A DNA stretch of 63,052 bases. Source: an uncultured Bacilli bacterium. GTDB taxonomy: Bacteria; Bacillota_I; Bacilli_A; RF39; UBA660. Numbering within the stretch: position 1 is the stretch's first letter; every line of letters begins with the position of its first letter. Position numbers and translations under genes: made by a program. The stretch covers positions 1 to 63,052 of the forward strand of contig CANRDN010000011.1 of NCBI GenBank assembly GCA_947629375.1, given 5' to 3'. The notes below the pieces were generated by a model that was not told where the DNA came from, ran no database searches, and saw nothing but the letters and a program-made list of their open reading frames with translations. This document shows positions 53,833-62,942 of this stretch, piece by piece.

Positions 53833-54918
53833 ATGAGTAAGGTAGTAATGACAATGCCAATAAAACCACAAGAAGAAACAAATATAGGTATGTATATCAG
53901 TCCAACATTAATGGAGGTTTTAAGTGATATTCTATCGTGTGATAGTGTTATGGCTGTTAATTTGCTTAATACATATAAAGATAAAGATTTACAATTGAAA
54001 CATTTTATAGATGATTTAGAACGTCAGGGTATTAAATATGATAAATTATTTGTCGATAAAAATTATGTTGATAAAATATTAACTTTGATTCAAGAATTAA
54101 TAAAAAGAGGGTTTGTTAAAAAGTCAACTGAAGAAGTATTTAGGTGTGATTGTGGAAAAGTTGATTTTTTGAAACAAGGAATTAATTCAAATACAAATAA
54201 GTTATATTATGAAAAAAATGGTAAGTATTACTGTAAAGAATGTGGAAGTGAATGCAAGTCTTTCAAAGAAGATGTTTTGGTACTTGATTTATCAAAAGAT
54301 GTTGATGATTCTATGTTAATAGTACCAACTTTTTTAAAAAATGATGTTAAACACTTAACCAAAGCTTTTAAAGGAAGCAAAATGCTTGTTTCTAAACAAC
54401 GTGATACAGGATATCAACTTGATGTTGATGGTAAAAAATTCAATATTGACATTGATTTTCTTTGGACTAATTATTTTAGATTTTTTGATAACGATCAGAT
54501 TATAATGCTTGCAAGTAATCATCAATTATATAAGATGTATTTGCTTAATTACTTAAATAAAATTATTTCTGGCAATGAAATTTGTTTTGTAGCGCATCCT
54601 TATATGAATCTTTCAAGAGAGTTAAATCCTTTGGCTGAATATGAAAAAACAAGGGATAGTATTTATAAAAAACTATTTATTTTATATAATTTAAAGTGGC
54701 AGAATAAAAATTGTGATTGGTCATCTAGTACAATATCTTATCTAAGCAATATAAGTACAACAAGAAGAAATAATTTATATAAAGTTATTGAAAACTGTGG
54801 AAATAAATTTGATGAGAATATGATGCCTTTAGATGAATATTTAGAAAATATTTTGCGAAGAGGAATAAATATGCAACAAAATATTCCAGAATCAAAAAAA
54901 TTAGTTTTGAAAAAATAA
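53833..54918 (+). CDS. Class I aminoacyl-tRNA-synthetase-like zinc protein
   Basis: 361 aa with strong SD (AGGAGG). Several stretches follow the class I synthetase plan in order. TMPIKPQEETNIGM is at the place of the HIGH motif, altered to NIGM. DLERQGIKYDKLFV precedes YVDKILTLIQELIKRGFV. A zinc knuckle has C105-x-C107 and C134-x2-C137-x3-C141. LVSKQRDTGYQ sits where synthetases have S-R-Q-R-x-W-G, followed by FNIDIDFLW. No clear KMSKS is seen and there is no anticodon-binding domain. It may aminoacylate or adenylate a small molecule or tRNA fragment, or be a decoy. The assignment is my inference from motif order. Confidence 0.55.
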   Translation: MSKVVMTMPIKPQEETNIGMYISPTLMEVLSDILSCDSVMAVNLLNTYKDKDLQLKHFIDDLERQGIKYDKLFVDKNYVDKILTLIQELIKRGFVKKSTEEVFRCDCGKVDFLKQGINSNTNKLYYEKNGKYYCKECGSECKSFKEDVLVLDLSKDVDDSMLIVPTFLKNDVKHLTKAFKGSKMLVSKQRDTGYQLDVDGKKFNIDIDFLWTNYFRFFDNDQIIMLASNHQLYKMYLLNYLNKIISGNEICFVAHPYMNLSRELNPLAEYEKTRDSIYKKLFILYNLKWQNKNCDWSSSTISYLSNISTTRRNNLYKVIENCGNKFDENMMPLDEYLENILRRGINMQQNIPESKKLVLKK

Positions 54919-54945
54919 TGGTTAATAGTTAGGTGAGTTGATAAT

Positions 54946-55629
54946 ATGTATAGTGTTTTATTTAGTAAAATTGAATTAGGTATGGATTTAATAAAAGAAA
55001 GGCTAAAAGAGTTTATTAAGACAGAGTACAAAGTTGCAGTTTTCCCTTGGGCTTTTCCTGTTGAATTAACAAGTGAAGAATTTGTAAAAGAGTATTTTCC
55101 AGTTGATGGTAGAAGATATAATAAGTATTATGATCAATTGAAAAAAATAGGTATTAAAAAAGAAAATATTATAATATGTAATCCTTACAAAGATACTAGA
55201 AATGAACTTATTGAAATTATTCAAGATAGTGATGTTTTGCTATTGCCAGGTGGTAATCCAGAAATGCTTTTTAAGAAGTTTTTACATGATATGGAATTAG
55301 TATATTACATTAAACATTATAAGGGGATAATAATTGGAGAAAGTGCTGGTAGTGAATTACAATTAAAAAGATATTTTATTACTGCTAAAAATAATTATTA
55401 TAAGTATTTTGCTTTTTATGATGGTTTAGGAGTATTAGATGACCTTTTTTATTTTGATGTTCATTCAATAAATAATAAAAGATATTTAACAAAATTACAA
55501 AGTGTTGCTAATGAAAAAAATAAGAATGTTTATGCTGTTTTTGATGATGGAGTTCTTTTATACAATAGAGAGTCTAAGAAATTAGAAATATATGGTAATG
55601 TATTAACTTTTGTACCTAATGAATGTTAA
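54946..55629 (+). CDS. Peptidase S51 (dipeptidase E)-like protein
   Basis: 227 aa with a class I glutamine-amidotransferase-like fold. LLPGGNPEMLF, the nucleophile elbow GESAGS with Ser133, and FDVHS with His173 match the S51 family (peptidase E, cyanophycinase). The family cleaves Asp-X or related bonds; here the substrate is unknown. SD AGGTGAG precedes ATG, and 27 bp separate it from the synthetase-like gene. As third gene of the cassette it could release or detoxify the product of the other two. Confidence 0.72.
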   Translation: MYSVLFSKIELGMDLIKERLKEFIKTEYKVAVFPWAFPVELTSEEFVKEYFPVDGRRYNKYYDQLKKIGIKKENIIICNPYKDTRNELIEIIQDSDVLLLPGGNPEMLFKKFLHDMELVYYIKHYKGIIIGESAGSELQLKRYFITAKNNYYKYFAFYDGLGVLDDLFYFDVHSINNKRYLTKLQSVANEKNKNVYAVFDDGVLLYNRESKKLEIYGNVLTFVPNEC

Positions 55630-55657
55630 ATTTAATTTGACAATATAGTATTTATTA

Positions 55658-55894
55658 TTGTTAAATGATGGTGAAAATAACTATTCAAGTATTTATTATA
55701 ACGAACATGTAATGGCAAAAGATGTTATAAAATTAAAAAATGTAAATGATAAAATATAGAGATTTAATCCACAAAATTATAAGGGTAATCGATTAGTGCT
55801 TAAGTTTACTTATAATTATGACAATAGTGTTTTTATTAAATTAAATTTAGTAGCTCAAAAATTGTTAATCAAAAGACTTTGTTTTTTAGTTTAG
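55658..55894 (+). pseudogene. Decayed ORF with in-frame TAG
   Basis: One frame from TTG 55658 reads as plausible coding (NNYSSIYYNEHVMAKDVIKL, then NPQNYKGNRLVLKFTYNYDN), interrupted by TAG (around 55757). Identity unknown. The following 390 bp (55895-56281) show only short stop-ridden fragments, and I see no gene there. Confidence 0.4.
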
Positions 55895-56281
55895 ATAGAT
55901 TAAATTAAGATATTATGTTACTTGTTAATTTGAAAGAGCGATTTTTTTCGAAAAGTTAAAGTTATACTGGTTCTTGATAAAATATCTATTAGTTATAAAG
56001 TTGTTTTAACTTTTTGATAAATGAAATAAATCTAAATAAATGTAAAACATATTTGTTAATAATAGATTATATATTTCCAAATGAAAACTTAGAATAATAT
56101 ATATGAATGATATTTATAATAATTGAAAAGAAATAATAAATAGTAATAGATTTATTAGAAACTTTGATAATATTAAAAATAATTGATTGGAGTTACAAAT
56201 ATGTGAAAAGGCAAATAGTATATTTAATAAAATTGCTAGTTTGTAAGATGTAGGAGTTTAATTTAAAGAAAGTAAGTTAAA

Positions 56282-56485
56282 ATGAAAACAAAATTAGATG
56301 ATGTTATTTTAAAAGCTATAGTTGACGATATAGATAAAATGTAGGGTATTCTAATCATTACTTTACTTTAGTATATTAAAACAATAGAAAAGATAATTAT
56401 GGAAAGCATAGTATAAAAAAAGTATAACGCAGGACTAAAGGAAAAAATATTATCAATTAAAAATGGTTATAAAGTGGTAGAATAA
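56282..56485 (+). pseudogene. Decayed ORF with three in-frame stops
   Basis: ATG 56282 opens MKTKLDDVILKAIVDDIDKM, then TAG. The same frame continues to a TAA at 56483 with two further stops. It has the look of an eroded small gene upstream of the 56508 protein. Identity unknown. Confidence 0.35.
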
Positions 56486-56507
56486 TATTTAATATTTAGG
56501 GAGTATT

Positions 56508-58157
56508 ATGAATAAAAAAGAATTATATGAATTATTGTTAGAATTATGTGAAAAAGGTTCAAAAGAGCAAATTAAAAAGCTCTTATTGAGTGTAATTAAG
56601 AAGATGCCAGATAGTCAAAATAAGGAAATAGCGGAACTTATTAACGAAGTCTTTAAAGATGAAACACAGAGTATTAATTTAGGTGATTTGGATAGAAAAA
56701 TAGAAAAAATTGAAAAGCAGTTTGATTTGATTAATTCTGGTAAATTGAAATTTCATTGTGAAACATATGAAACTGGTGATTATGACTATTGGGATGACGA
56801 ATACAAAACTCGTTATTACGATCCTGAAAATGTTAGTAGTATTATATTAAATGCTTATAATTTAGCTTTTATATTATTTGCACAAAAAGATTATAGAAAT
56901 GTAAGAAAGATTCTTGACTTAATTGTTTTTACTAATTATTCTGTTTTAGAAGATTATTGTAATGATATTTTGGATTATGAAATAATTGATATTGTTTCTT
57001 TTAAATTAATAAACATAGATATAAATAAAATGTGTTTAACTTTATTATTTATCACCATATTAGTTAGTAACAATAATTTTGAAGAAATATATAATTATTA
57101 TAAATTATATACTTTTAGTGACATTAAACTCGAAGATTCTTTTAGTTTTGGATTGGAAAGAATTAAAGATTTTGATATGTTTTTGCAAAATTGGACACAA
57201 TTCTTATCCCAAAAAGATGATAATATTTCTTTTGACTTATTAATTAATTCTTTAGAATATAGTAATTATGATAATTATAAAGAAGTACTACAAATGAACA
57301 AGGTAACACATCCTGAATTATGTGAATTTATATTGAAAAAAATATATGAATTAAAAAAATATAAAGAAGTTATTAAAATAGGTGAAAGTATAATTAATGA
57401 TTTGGATGATAACATAAGAAGAAATATTGCATTACTTATAGCGGAATCTTGTAAAAAAATTGATTTAAATTCTGATATTAGTAAGTATTTATATACAGCA
57501 TTAGAATCAAATCATAATATATCTGATTTAATAAGAATTATAAATAACGATTATTTAGTAAAGTATAAAGATGAAATAGACATCATAAAAAGGGATCCAT
57601 ACAAAAGTTTTGATAGTAACACCAAAGTATTGTTTAGTTATTTTTTAGGAGAATTTGACATGTTTTTAAATTTTTTTAAAGACAATCAAGAATATTTAGG
57701 GTGGACATATTCAAATATGAACATTTATGTAGAGTTAATGTTTTTCTTATTATGTGATTGGAATGAAACAGAATTAAAAAAGAAACTAGCTCGTTTAATA
57801 TGCTTTGAAATGGGAATAAATGATGATGATTATTATATTCTTTATAATGCATTTGAAGGAGAAATTGACTATTTTAAAATCCTTAACGTATGGAAAAAAC
57901 ACATTATTATCCCTGATAAAATTAAACAGGATTATGTTAATTATTTAAAGGAAACAGTAGAAAAACGAGTACACGCAATTGTGTCTAATCAACATCGTGG
58001 TTCTTATCATAAAGCAGCATTTTTAGTTTGTATTTTAGATGAATGTCTAGAAAATTTAAAAATAAAAAACAAAGGTGAAATTATTGCGTTTTATGAAAAT
58101 AAGTATTCGAAATACGTTGCATTTAAAAAAGAGATTAACAATTATATTTATCAATAA
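56508..58157 (+). CDS. Alpha-helical repeat protein, unknown
   Basis: 549 aa, almost wholly helical with TPR- or HEAT-like pairs. Its C-terminus (KRVHAIVSNQHRGSYHKAAF, then ENKYSKYVAFKKEINNY) resembles the end of SWIM-zinc-finger-type helical proteins, but no SWIM motif (CxCx...CxH) is present. It has SD TAGGGAG and follows decayed ORFs. It may act as a scaffold for the primase-helicase 370 bp downstream, though no operon link is visible. Confidence 0.55.
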   Translation: MNKKELYELLLELCEKGSKEQIKKLLLSVIKKMPDSQNKEIAELINEVFKDETQSINLGDLDRKIEKIEKQFDLINSGKLKFHCETYETGDYDYWDDEYKTRYYDPENVSSIILNAYNLAFILFAQKDYRNVRKILDLIVFTNYSVLEDYCNDILDYEIIDIVSFKLINIDINKMCLTLLFITILVSNNNFEEIYNYYKLYTFSDIKLEDSFSFGLERIKDFDMFLQNWTQFLSQKDDNISFDLLINSLEYSNYDNYKEVLQMNKVTHPELCEFILKKIYELKKYKEVIKIGESIINDLDDNIRRNIALLIAESCKKIDLNSDISKYLYTALESNHNISDLIRIINNDYLVKYKDEIDIIKRDPYKSFDSNTKVLFSYFLGEFDMFLNFFKDNQEYLGWTYSNMNIYVELMFFLLCDWNETELKKKLARLICFEMGINDDDYYILYNAFEGEIDYFKILNVWKKHIIIPDKIKQDYVNYLKETVEKRVHAIVSNQHRGSYHKAAFLVCILDECLENLKIKNKGEIIAFYENKYSKYVAFKKEINNYIYQ

Positions 58158-58328
58158 ATTAATAATGATTTGAAAAAAAATAATGATGAACATCTTTAAT
58201 TTATTTAAGGGAAAACTTTTAATTAAAAATATCTGTTCCGCAACAAAACTTATATGTGGTGTAAAATAAAGCTTTGTAGAGTATTTTGAAGAAACTTATA
58301 AAATAAATGAAAGCAAGGTTACAGGTTA

Positions 58329-58351
58329 AATAAACTTATAATAAGTTTATT
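58329..58351. repeat. Perfect inverted repeat
   Basis: AATAAACTTAT and ATAAGTTTATT separated by one A. It could be an operator or a weak hairpin; a terminator is less likely because no T-run follows. Confidence 0.6.
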
Positions 58352-58394
58352 AAAATAATCAAATGATTTATAATAAATACTATTTTCACAATTA

Positions 58395-58448
58395 TGGTAT
58401 GTAAATATAAGATTTTAAGGTACTTGGTAAAAGGTATCTTTTATTATG
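58395..58448 (+). repeat. Direct repeat copy 1 (with hairpin)
   Basis: 49 of 54 positions match copy 2 at 62861-62913 (four substitutions, one indel). The core AAGGTACTT pairs with AGGTATCTT (9 bp with wobbles). The indel preserves the stem, which suggests the structure matters: terminator, oriT or recombination site. Confidence 0.65.
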
Positions 58449-58529
58449 CGAAATTATTTTAAAAAGCTATGAAAACAATTAAAAATATTGTATAATATGA
58501 TAACTTTATTACTTTTAAAGGGGAGTAAT

Positions 58530-60893
58530 ATGCAAAGAAATGAGATAATTGAAATCATTAACAAAAAAACTCTTGAAGCAAAGAAATTAATTAATGAGAT
58601 AAATGACTTAAAAAAGATACTTAGTAATTATGATAATCAATCAAATACAAATTTTACTAATGAAGAAAAAATAAATATTTTTATGAATTATTTTAGAGGT
58701 AGAGAAAGTATATATCCTTATCTTTCTATTGATAAAAAAGATCAAAATAAAAAATATTATATACCAAAATGTGCAAACGAATGGAATAAAAACGTTTGTA
58801 ATAAAACAATGGGTGAAAAATGTAGAGATTGTCAGTATTGGGTTGATAAACCAATAGATAAAGAAGTTATAAGAAATCATTTATTTAATAGTAATCCAAT
58901 TGGTATTTATCCTATGTTAGAGGACGAAACCTGTTACTTTTTGGCATTTGATTTTGATGATAAGAAAAATGAAAATGCTATTAAAGAAGATGTACTTGCT
59001 TTTGCAAGTATATGTGATAAATATAGTGTTCCTATCTCTATTGAACGTAGCAGATCAGGTCGTGGAATTCATGTATGGATATTTTTTGAAAATAATATAA
59101 AAGCATTAACTGCTAGAAAGATGGGAAGCCTATTATTATCAAAAACTATGGAAATACGTGATAATTTAAAAATTGATTCTTTTGATAGAATGTTTCCAAA
59201 TCAAGATACTATGCCTAAAGGTGGTTATGGTAACTTGATTGCACTTCCATTTCAAAATGAACCAATGAAATATAATAACACTGCTTTTCTTGACAGAAAT
59301 TTTATTGCTTATGATAATCAATATTGCTATTTAAGTAAAGTAAAAAAGATGAACTATGATGAAGTATTTAGTGTAATAAGAATATTATCGGAAAATACAA
59401 TAGATATTAGTAATGAATATGTAGAATTAAAGAAGGAAATAAAAAATAAACGAAAAAATAATTTCGATTTTCCAAAAATTATCGATATTATTTTAGATAA
59501 TATGATTTATATAGATAAAGCAAATTTAAGTGCAGCTGTTAAAAATTGTTTTAGAAAACTTGCAACATTTGCAAATCCAGAATTTTTTAAAAAGCAAAGA
59601 ATGAGAATGTCAGTTCATAATATTCCTATGGTAATAGATTGTAGTAAGGAAGATGATAAATATTTAATGATTCCTAGAGGTAAATTTGAATATCTATGTG
59701 ACTTATGTAATCAAAATAATATAAAAATGAAAATTACTGATAGAAGAAATAAAGGAAAAAAAATAAATATAAAATTTAATGGTGAATTAAGGCAAGAACA
59801 AAGTCTTGCATTAAAAGAAATGCTAAAATATGAAAATGGAATACTTGAAGCACCTACTGGATTTGGTAAGACAGTTATTTGTTGCAAACTAATTGAAGCA
59901 AGAAATGTTAATACGCTTATAGTAACTTTTAATTTATCATTATTAAATCAATGGAAACAAAGATTAAAAGAGTTTTTGAATATTGAAGAAGTAGGTCAAA
60001 TCGGTGATAATAAAAAAACATTAACAAATGTAATAGATGTTGCTAGTATTAAAACAATATATAATGACGGAAAATTTAGTGATATAGTTAAAAACTATGG
60101 AATGATAATTATAGATGAATGTCATCATTCTTCAGCTTATACGTATGAGGCTGCTTTAAATATGATGAATGCAAAGTTTGTATATGGTGTATCCGCAACA
60201 CCAGAAAAAGAAAATGGACATACACCTATTATTAAAATGCAATGTGGTGATATTAGATATAAGGTTGACATGAAACAATATAATAAAAATTTAAATTTAT
60301 TAATGAAAGTCTATAGTAAAAGTGTTCATTTGAATTTTGTTAACAAGAATGTAGTAGATTACAAAATTAATGAAATATATGATTTAATATCAAAAGATGT
60401 TATTAGAAATGAAGTAGTCATAAAAGATGTAGAAAAAGAGTTTAAAAATGGTAAAAATGTATTAGTATTAACAGAACGAATTGATCATTTAGAATATTTA
60501 TATGAAAAATTATCAAAAATAACTGGCAATATAATGATGTATCGAGGTGGACTAGGTAAAAAAGTATTTAAAAAATATGATGAATTAAATAATACTATTA
60601 AAGATAATAACGAAAATAAAATAATAATTGCTACTAGTTCTTGTATTGGTGAGGGGTTTGATGATCCAACATTAGAAGTATTATTCTTAACTATGCCAAT
60701 ATCTAGCGTAAATAGAATAGTACAATATACTGGAAGACTACATAGAAAGAATGAAAATAAAAAAGAAATAATAGTTTATGATTACGTTGATGATAATTTC
60801 TCAATGATTAGAAATATGTTTTTAAAAAGAAAAAAAGCATACGAAAAAGTTGGATATGAAATTATTGAAAAGAATTGTCAAATGTCACTATGA
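58530..60893 (+). CDS. TOTE-type primase-helicase
   Basis: 787 aa from ATG 58530 (SD AAGGGGA). The N-terminal coiled coil is followed by a Cys cluster (PKCANEW, VCNKTMGEKCRDCQYW). An archaeo-eukaryotic-primase domain follows, with AFDFDD (D141, D143) and SGRGIHVW (H181). A DEAD/DEAH SF2 helicase follows, with Walker A Lys447 (PTGFGKT), IIIDECHH (D529, E530), SATPEK and the motif VI QYTGRLHRK. This is the architecture of the TOTE conflict-system primase-helicases. Mobile-element and defence contexts are known for the family. Confidence 0.85.
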   Translation: MQRNEIIEIINKKTLEAKKLINEINDLKKILSNYDNQSNTNFTNEEKINIFMNYFRGRESIYPYLSIDKKDQNKKYYIPKCANEWNKNVCNKTMGEKCRDCQYWVDKPIDKEVIRNHLFNSNPIGIYPMLEDETCYFLAFDFDDKKNENAIKEDVLAFASICDKYSVPISIERSRSGRGIHVWIFFENNIKALTARKMGSLLLSKTMEIRDNLKIDSFDRMFPNQDTMPKGGYGNLIALPFQNEPMKYNNTAFLDRNFIAYDNQYCYLSKVKKMNYDEVFSVIRILSENTIDISNEYVELKKEIKNKRKNNFDFPKIIDIILDNMIYIDKANLSAAVKNCFRKLATFANPEFFKKQRMRMSVHNIPMVIDCSKEDDKYLMIPRGKFEYLCDLCNQNNIKMKITDRRNKGKKINIKFNGELRQEQSLALKEMLKYENGILEAPTGFGKTVICCKLIEARNVNTLIVTFNLSLLNQWKQRLKEFLNIEEVGQIGDNKKTLTNVIDVASIKTIYNDGKFSDIVKNYGMIIIDECHHSSAYTYEAALNMMNAKFVYGVSATPEKENGHTPIIKMQCGDIRYKVDMKQYNKNLNLLMKVYSKSVHLNFVNKNVVDYKINEIYDLISKDVIRNEVVIKDVEKEFKNGKNVLVLTERIDHLEYLYEKLSKITGNIMMYRGGLGKKVFKKYDELNNTIKDNNENKIIIATSSCIGEGFDDPTLEVLFLTMPISSVNRIVQYTGRLHRKNENKKEIIVYDYVDDNFSMIRNMFLKRKKAYEKVGYEIIEKNCQMSL

Positions 60894-60933
60894 TTATTAA
60901 TGGTGTGCTAAAATAGAGGTAGAGGTGATTGCT

Positions 60934-62595
60934 TTGTATAAAAATACTGAATAGTTAAATAAAATTTTAGACGAGTTATTATTAAATCCTGAGAGCGAAT
61001 GTGTAGAATTTAAAAAAGCAGAGAATACATTTGATATAGATAATTTAGGTAGATATTTTTCTGCTTTAGGTAATGAAGCAAATTTAAAAAATAAACAATA
61101 TTCGTGGATAGTGTTCGGTATTGATGATAAGACTCACAAATTAACTAATACTAAGTTTTATAGCGACAATAATTTTAACAAAGTGAAAAAACAAATCTCT
61201 GATAATACAACAGATAATATTGGATTTATAGAAATATATGAATTTACAAGAGAAAATAATCGAGTAATTATGTTTCGAGTTCCAGCGGCTTCTGGTACTC
61301 CCATTAATTGGAAAGGATTTCCATATGGTAGAAATGGTGAGTCCTTAGCTCCCTTAACAGCAAATAAAATTGAGCAAATAAAGGCAACTGCTATTTGTGA
61401 TTGGTCAAGACAAGTAATAGAAGATGCTACGATAGATAATTTAGATAAAGAAGCGATTAAAGTTGCTAGAGAACAGTTCAAAGTTAAATATAAAGGAAAG
61501 AGTATATCTAATGAAATAGATAATTTATCTGATATTGATTTTTTAAATAAAGTTAAATTAACATTAAATAACAAAATAACTATGGCTTGTATGTTATTAT
61601 TAGGAAAGAATGATGATTATTTAATGAATGGTTATACACCAAAAATGACTTGGAAACTTTATGATGATTTTAATGTTATCGATTATGAACATTTTGGTAT
61701 ACCATTTATTATTAATGTAGAAAAATTAAAATCCAAAATACGAAATTTGAGATACAGATACATGGTCAATGATAATACCTTATTTCCAAATGAAGTGGAT
61801 CAATATGATAACTATATTCTTCGTGAGTTAATTAACAACTGTATTGTTCATCAAAATTATAAATTACATGGAAATATAAATGTTATGGAATACAAAGATA
61901 AGCTAATAATAACTAATGAAGGGAACTTTATTCCTGAAACAATTGAGAACGTTCTAAAAGATGGTTTTTCATCACCATATTATAGAAATCAATTTTTAGC
62001 TAATGCTATGGTTAATTTAAATATGATTGATACTGTAGGTAGTGGAATAAGAAGAGTATATGATATTCAAAAGAAAAAATTCTTTCCAATGCCGGATTAT
62101 GATTTAAGCAAAGATAATCGAGTTAAAGTTACTTTGTATGGTAAAATTATAGATGAAAAATATAGTAAAATATTATTTGAAAAAACAAATTTAGATATAG
62201 ACAAAGTAATGCTATTAGATAAAGTACAAAAAGGTTTTGAAATTACAAAAGAACAGAGTGATTATTTAAAAAAAGATAATTTAATTGAAGGAAGATATCC
62301 AAATATTTATATTTCGTCTGACATTGCAAAAATAACAAATAAAGAAAAAGATTATATGGATAATAAAGGTCTAGATAATGCATATTATAAAGATTATATA
62401 TTAGCATATATTGAAAAATTTGGAAAAGCATCTAGAGAAGAAATTAATAATTTGATTTATCCAAAATTGCCAATAAATATGAGTGAAAAAAATAAAAATA
62501 ATAGAGTTAGATATATTATTTCACAATTAAAAAAAGAAGATAAAATAGAAAATGAAGGATCACTAACAAAATCTTCTTGGATAATAAAAGAATAG
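60934..62595 (+). pseudogene. AlbA_2/RecG-like transcriptional regulator with nonsense codon 7
   Basis: TTG 60934 (SD GAGGTG) opens a frame that hits TAG at 60952-60954 and is then open to 62595. Everything after the stop fits the AlbA_2 family: PESECVEFKKAENT, then WIVFGIDDKTHKL, the PYGRNGES motif, a HATPase_c_4-like region (LINNCIVHQNY, VGSGIRRVYDI) and a winged-helix tail. GTG 61111 could start a 494-aa protein, but that would remove the conserved EFK block. A CAG-to-TAG change is the simplest cause. The protein is either inactive or translated from a weak internal start. Confidence 0.7.
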
Positions 62596-62603
62596 ATTTG
62601 TTT

Positions 62604-62636
62604 TTTGCAAAGAATTTGCAAAGAATTTGCAAAGAA
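62604..62636 (+). repeat. Three perfect tandem 11-bp repeats
   Basis: TTTGCAAAGAA occurs three times in a row just after the AlbA_2 stop. One frame encodes alternating KEFAKNLQR-like residues, a tail seen on related proteins, so this may be a lost 3' extension rather than an operator. Confidence 0.6.
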
Positions 62637-62785
62637 AATAACTATACAGAAATTAAAAAATACTTGAAAAAATTACTTTAAGATTATTGACAAATAGGTA
62701 AAAAAGATTTTACTTGTTTGTCTTTTATTTCGCAATTTATCACTATATCCATATAATTTCATATTATATTTCAGGAGGAATTATA

Positions 62786-62916
62786 ATGGACTATAGAATT
62801 GTAGTGGATGCTGGACATGGAGGTATCGGTTAAATCCAAAAATAGAAGAAATGGCTATTTTGGTAAGTAAATACAAGAGTTTAAGGTACTTGATAAAAGT
62901 ATCTTTTATTATGTAA
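62786..62916 (+). pseudogene. Amidase_3 (CwlD-like) remnant
   Basis: An excellent SD (AGGAGG) precedes ATG 62786, which encodes MDYRIVVDAGHGGIG before TAA. VVDAGHGG is the zinc-binding start of N-acetylmuramoyl-L-alanine amidase. A second frame (62830-62916) continues LNPKIEEMAILVSKYKSLRY to a stop. The gene has lost its middle and is frameshifted. Its end overlaps direct-repeat copy 2. Confidence 0.65.
62861..62913 (+). repeat. Direct repeat copy 2 (with hairpin)
   Basis: Second copy of the 58395 repeat, 30 bp before the relaxase start. AAGGTACTT pairs with AAGTATCTT (9 bp, one wobble) around GATAA. Directly upstream of a MobV gene it could be the oriT/RSA region, or a plain terminator. Confidence 0.65.
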
Positions 62917-62942
62917 AAATATAAGAAAGAGAGGATGATATA

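Larger units (their letters stand above)
58158..58529 (+). other. Intergenic region with palindrome and direct-repeat copy
   Basis: 372 bp without a gene. It contains a perfect 23-bp palindrome at 58329-58351 (11-bp arms around one central A) and the first copy of the 54-bp direct repeat (58395-58448). The rest is stop-ridden and AT-rich. Confidence 0.6.

Noticed and set aside
60952-60954. General TAG readthrough in this organism
   Set aside because: Core and cas genes end in TAG next to a properly placed following gene, so decay is the simpler reading.
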